DNA from: Megalobrama amblycephala
Lineage: Eukaryota > Chordata > Actinopteri > Cypriniformes > Xenocyprididae
Direction: 5' to 3'
Length of the DNA: 64,000 bases
Assembly: GCF_018812025.1 (NCBI RefSeq)
Contig: NC_063049.1
Span: forward strand, 32,683,447-32,747,446
Below the pieces are notes generated by a model that worked only from the letters and a program-made list of their open reading frames with translations, was not told the origin of the DNA and did not search any database. Within the stretch, counting starts at the first letter, position 1. Every line of letters begins with the position of its first letter. This document shows, in pieces, positions 63,105 through 64,000 of the stretch. The position numbers and the translations under genes are program-made.

Positions 63105-64000
63105 CTGAGTCAAAAAAAAAAAAAAACGTATGAATGATATTAAGGATTTGGAATAGAAAATCAAAAGTAGTAAAATTTGGAGATATAATTTCTAAATTGT
63201 AGCCTGCCTGGAAAATTGCATTTCTTCCAGGTATTAAAGGGATAGTTCACCCAAAAATGAAAATTTGATGTTTATCTGCTTACCCCCAGGGCATCCAAGA
63301 TGTAGGTGACTTTGTTTCTTCAGTAGAACACAAATGATGATTTTTAACTCCAACCGTTGATGTCTGTCAGTCAAATAATGGGAGTGAATGGTCACACAAC
63401 TTATAAGAGTCAATAAACATGCACAGACGAATCCAAATTAAACCCTGTGGCTCGTGACGGCACATTGATGTCCTAACACACGAAACGATCGGTTTGTGCG
63501 AGAAACTGAACAGTATTTATATAATTTTTTACCTCTAAAACACCACTATGTCACCACTATACTGTTCTCGCCAAAACCGATCGTTTCGTGTTTTAGGACA
63601 TCAATGTGTCGTCACGAGCCGCAGGGTTTAATTTGGATTCGTCTGTGCATGTTTATTGACTCTTATAAGTTGTGTGACCATTCACTCCCATTATTTGACT
63701 GACAGACGGCAGCGGTTGGAGTTAAAAATCATCATTTGTGTTCTACTGAAGAAACAAAGTCACTTACATCTTGGATGCCCTGGGGGTAAGCAGATAAACA
63801 TCAAATTTTCATTTTTGGGTGAACTATCCTTTTAAATAGCCTATTAAAATCCCTTACCAGTGACTGAAAACTTAGTTTAATAAAATTTCTAAAGTGCCTG
63901 CCACTCATACTTACTCCATGTGATAAACTGTAAGTTACGCCCTTTGTTCCCAGTCCATCCCCTGCAGTTTCTGAAGTGCTGCAAGATTGATCACTCAGTG
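62826..64000 (-). CDS. 3' end of an unidentified gene (RBM44/TTC3/DZIP3-type C-terminal helical domain), partial
   Basis: Two joined exons: 63915-64000 (open to the window edge, donor GTAAGT) and 62826-63104 (acceptor after a T-rich tract, TTGACTCAG). They join in phase 0. The protein ends with SFDTIMARLLERHPSVGRQR, then DALLELRAKHQGFLSGLPL and a further helix, with TAA at 62828-62826. The spacing HPSVGRQRIVDALLELR...FLSGLPLRSIV resembles the short helical domain I associate with RBM44, TTC3 and DZIP3. No RING finger follows it, which favours an RBM44-like protein over TTC3 or DZIP3, but this is from memory and unproven. A palindromic MITE fills most of the intron. Confidence 0.7.
63238..63831. 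mobile_element. TTAA-target palindromic MITE (AGGGATAGTTCACCC), copy 2
   Basis: AGGGATAGTTCACCCAAAAA and its inverse, with TTAA at 63234-63237 and 63832-63835. Shorter than copy 1 at 25988-26768 because the centre (about 63540-63570) is deleted. It fills the last intron of the unidentified gene. Confidence 0.85.
63915..64000 (-). CDS. penultimate exon of the unidentified gene, cut by the window edge
   Basis: Open in one frame only (LSDQSCSTSETAGDGLGTKG and on), ending HG before a consensus donor GTAAGTATG. The other two frames meet a stop in the first codons. Low-complexity Ser/Thr/Gly composition suggests a disordered linker. The 5' end lies outside the window, or at a weak internal TTGCAG acceptor. 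Confidence 0.55.

Overview
The window is teleost nuclear DNA, most likely from a cyprinid-type fish. It shows vertebrate intron-split genes with GT/AG splice sites, low GC, long dinucleotide microsatellites, and a dense load of short palindromic DNA transposons, Tc1-like elements and one truncated L1 of the kinds common in carp and zebrafish relatives. There is no bacterial-style gene organisation, no CRISPR array and no recognisable tRNA or rRNA gene.

Three protein-coding genes lie head-to-tail, all on the minus strand. (1) tnfaip6 (TSG-6), complete, six coding exons from 10275 down to 3373, 263 residues: signal peptide, hyaluronan-binding Link module, CUB domain. (2) itgb5 (integrin beta-5), complete, fifteen coding exons from 61507 down to 20899, 804 residues, with every junction in phase. 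Its promoter is probably the CCAAT/GC-box stretch at about 61.94-62.11 kb. (3) The last two coding exons of an unidentified gene at 64000-62826; the C-terminus has a short helical domain of the type I associate with RBM44/TTC3/DZIP3 proteins (tentative). The first 1.1 kb holds a CpG-bearing, promoter-like patch that may serve a gene to the left.

The rest is introns and spacers filled with transposable elements. Several are nested: a Tc1-like element with IR/DR ends inside a palindromic element (11.35-13.44 kb), a hAT-like foldback inside another MITE (15.4-16.4 kb), a palindrome inside a 1.27-kb hAT-type palindrome with an exact 8-bp target duplication (17.77-19.04 kb), a Tc1 fragment inside a TTAA-target element (29.95-30.80 kb), and a near-perfect palindrome inside another at 53.45-54.13 kb followed by a third. 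Other exact target duplications frame the L1 copy at 7.2-8.1 kb (16 bp) and a hAT element at 40.2-41.6 kb (8 bp).

Biologically, tnfaip6 (matrix and hyaluronan remodelling) and itgb5 (alpha-v beta-5 receptor for RGD ligands) both act at the extracellular matrix, but nothing in the sequence suggests a shared control unit. I saw no new enzymatic or defence system. The most notable points are the unusual itgb5 cytoplasmic tail, which has lost the distal NxxY tyrosine, the foldback transposon almost touching the tnfaip6 stop codon, and the layered record of transposon insertions.
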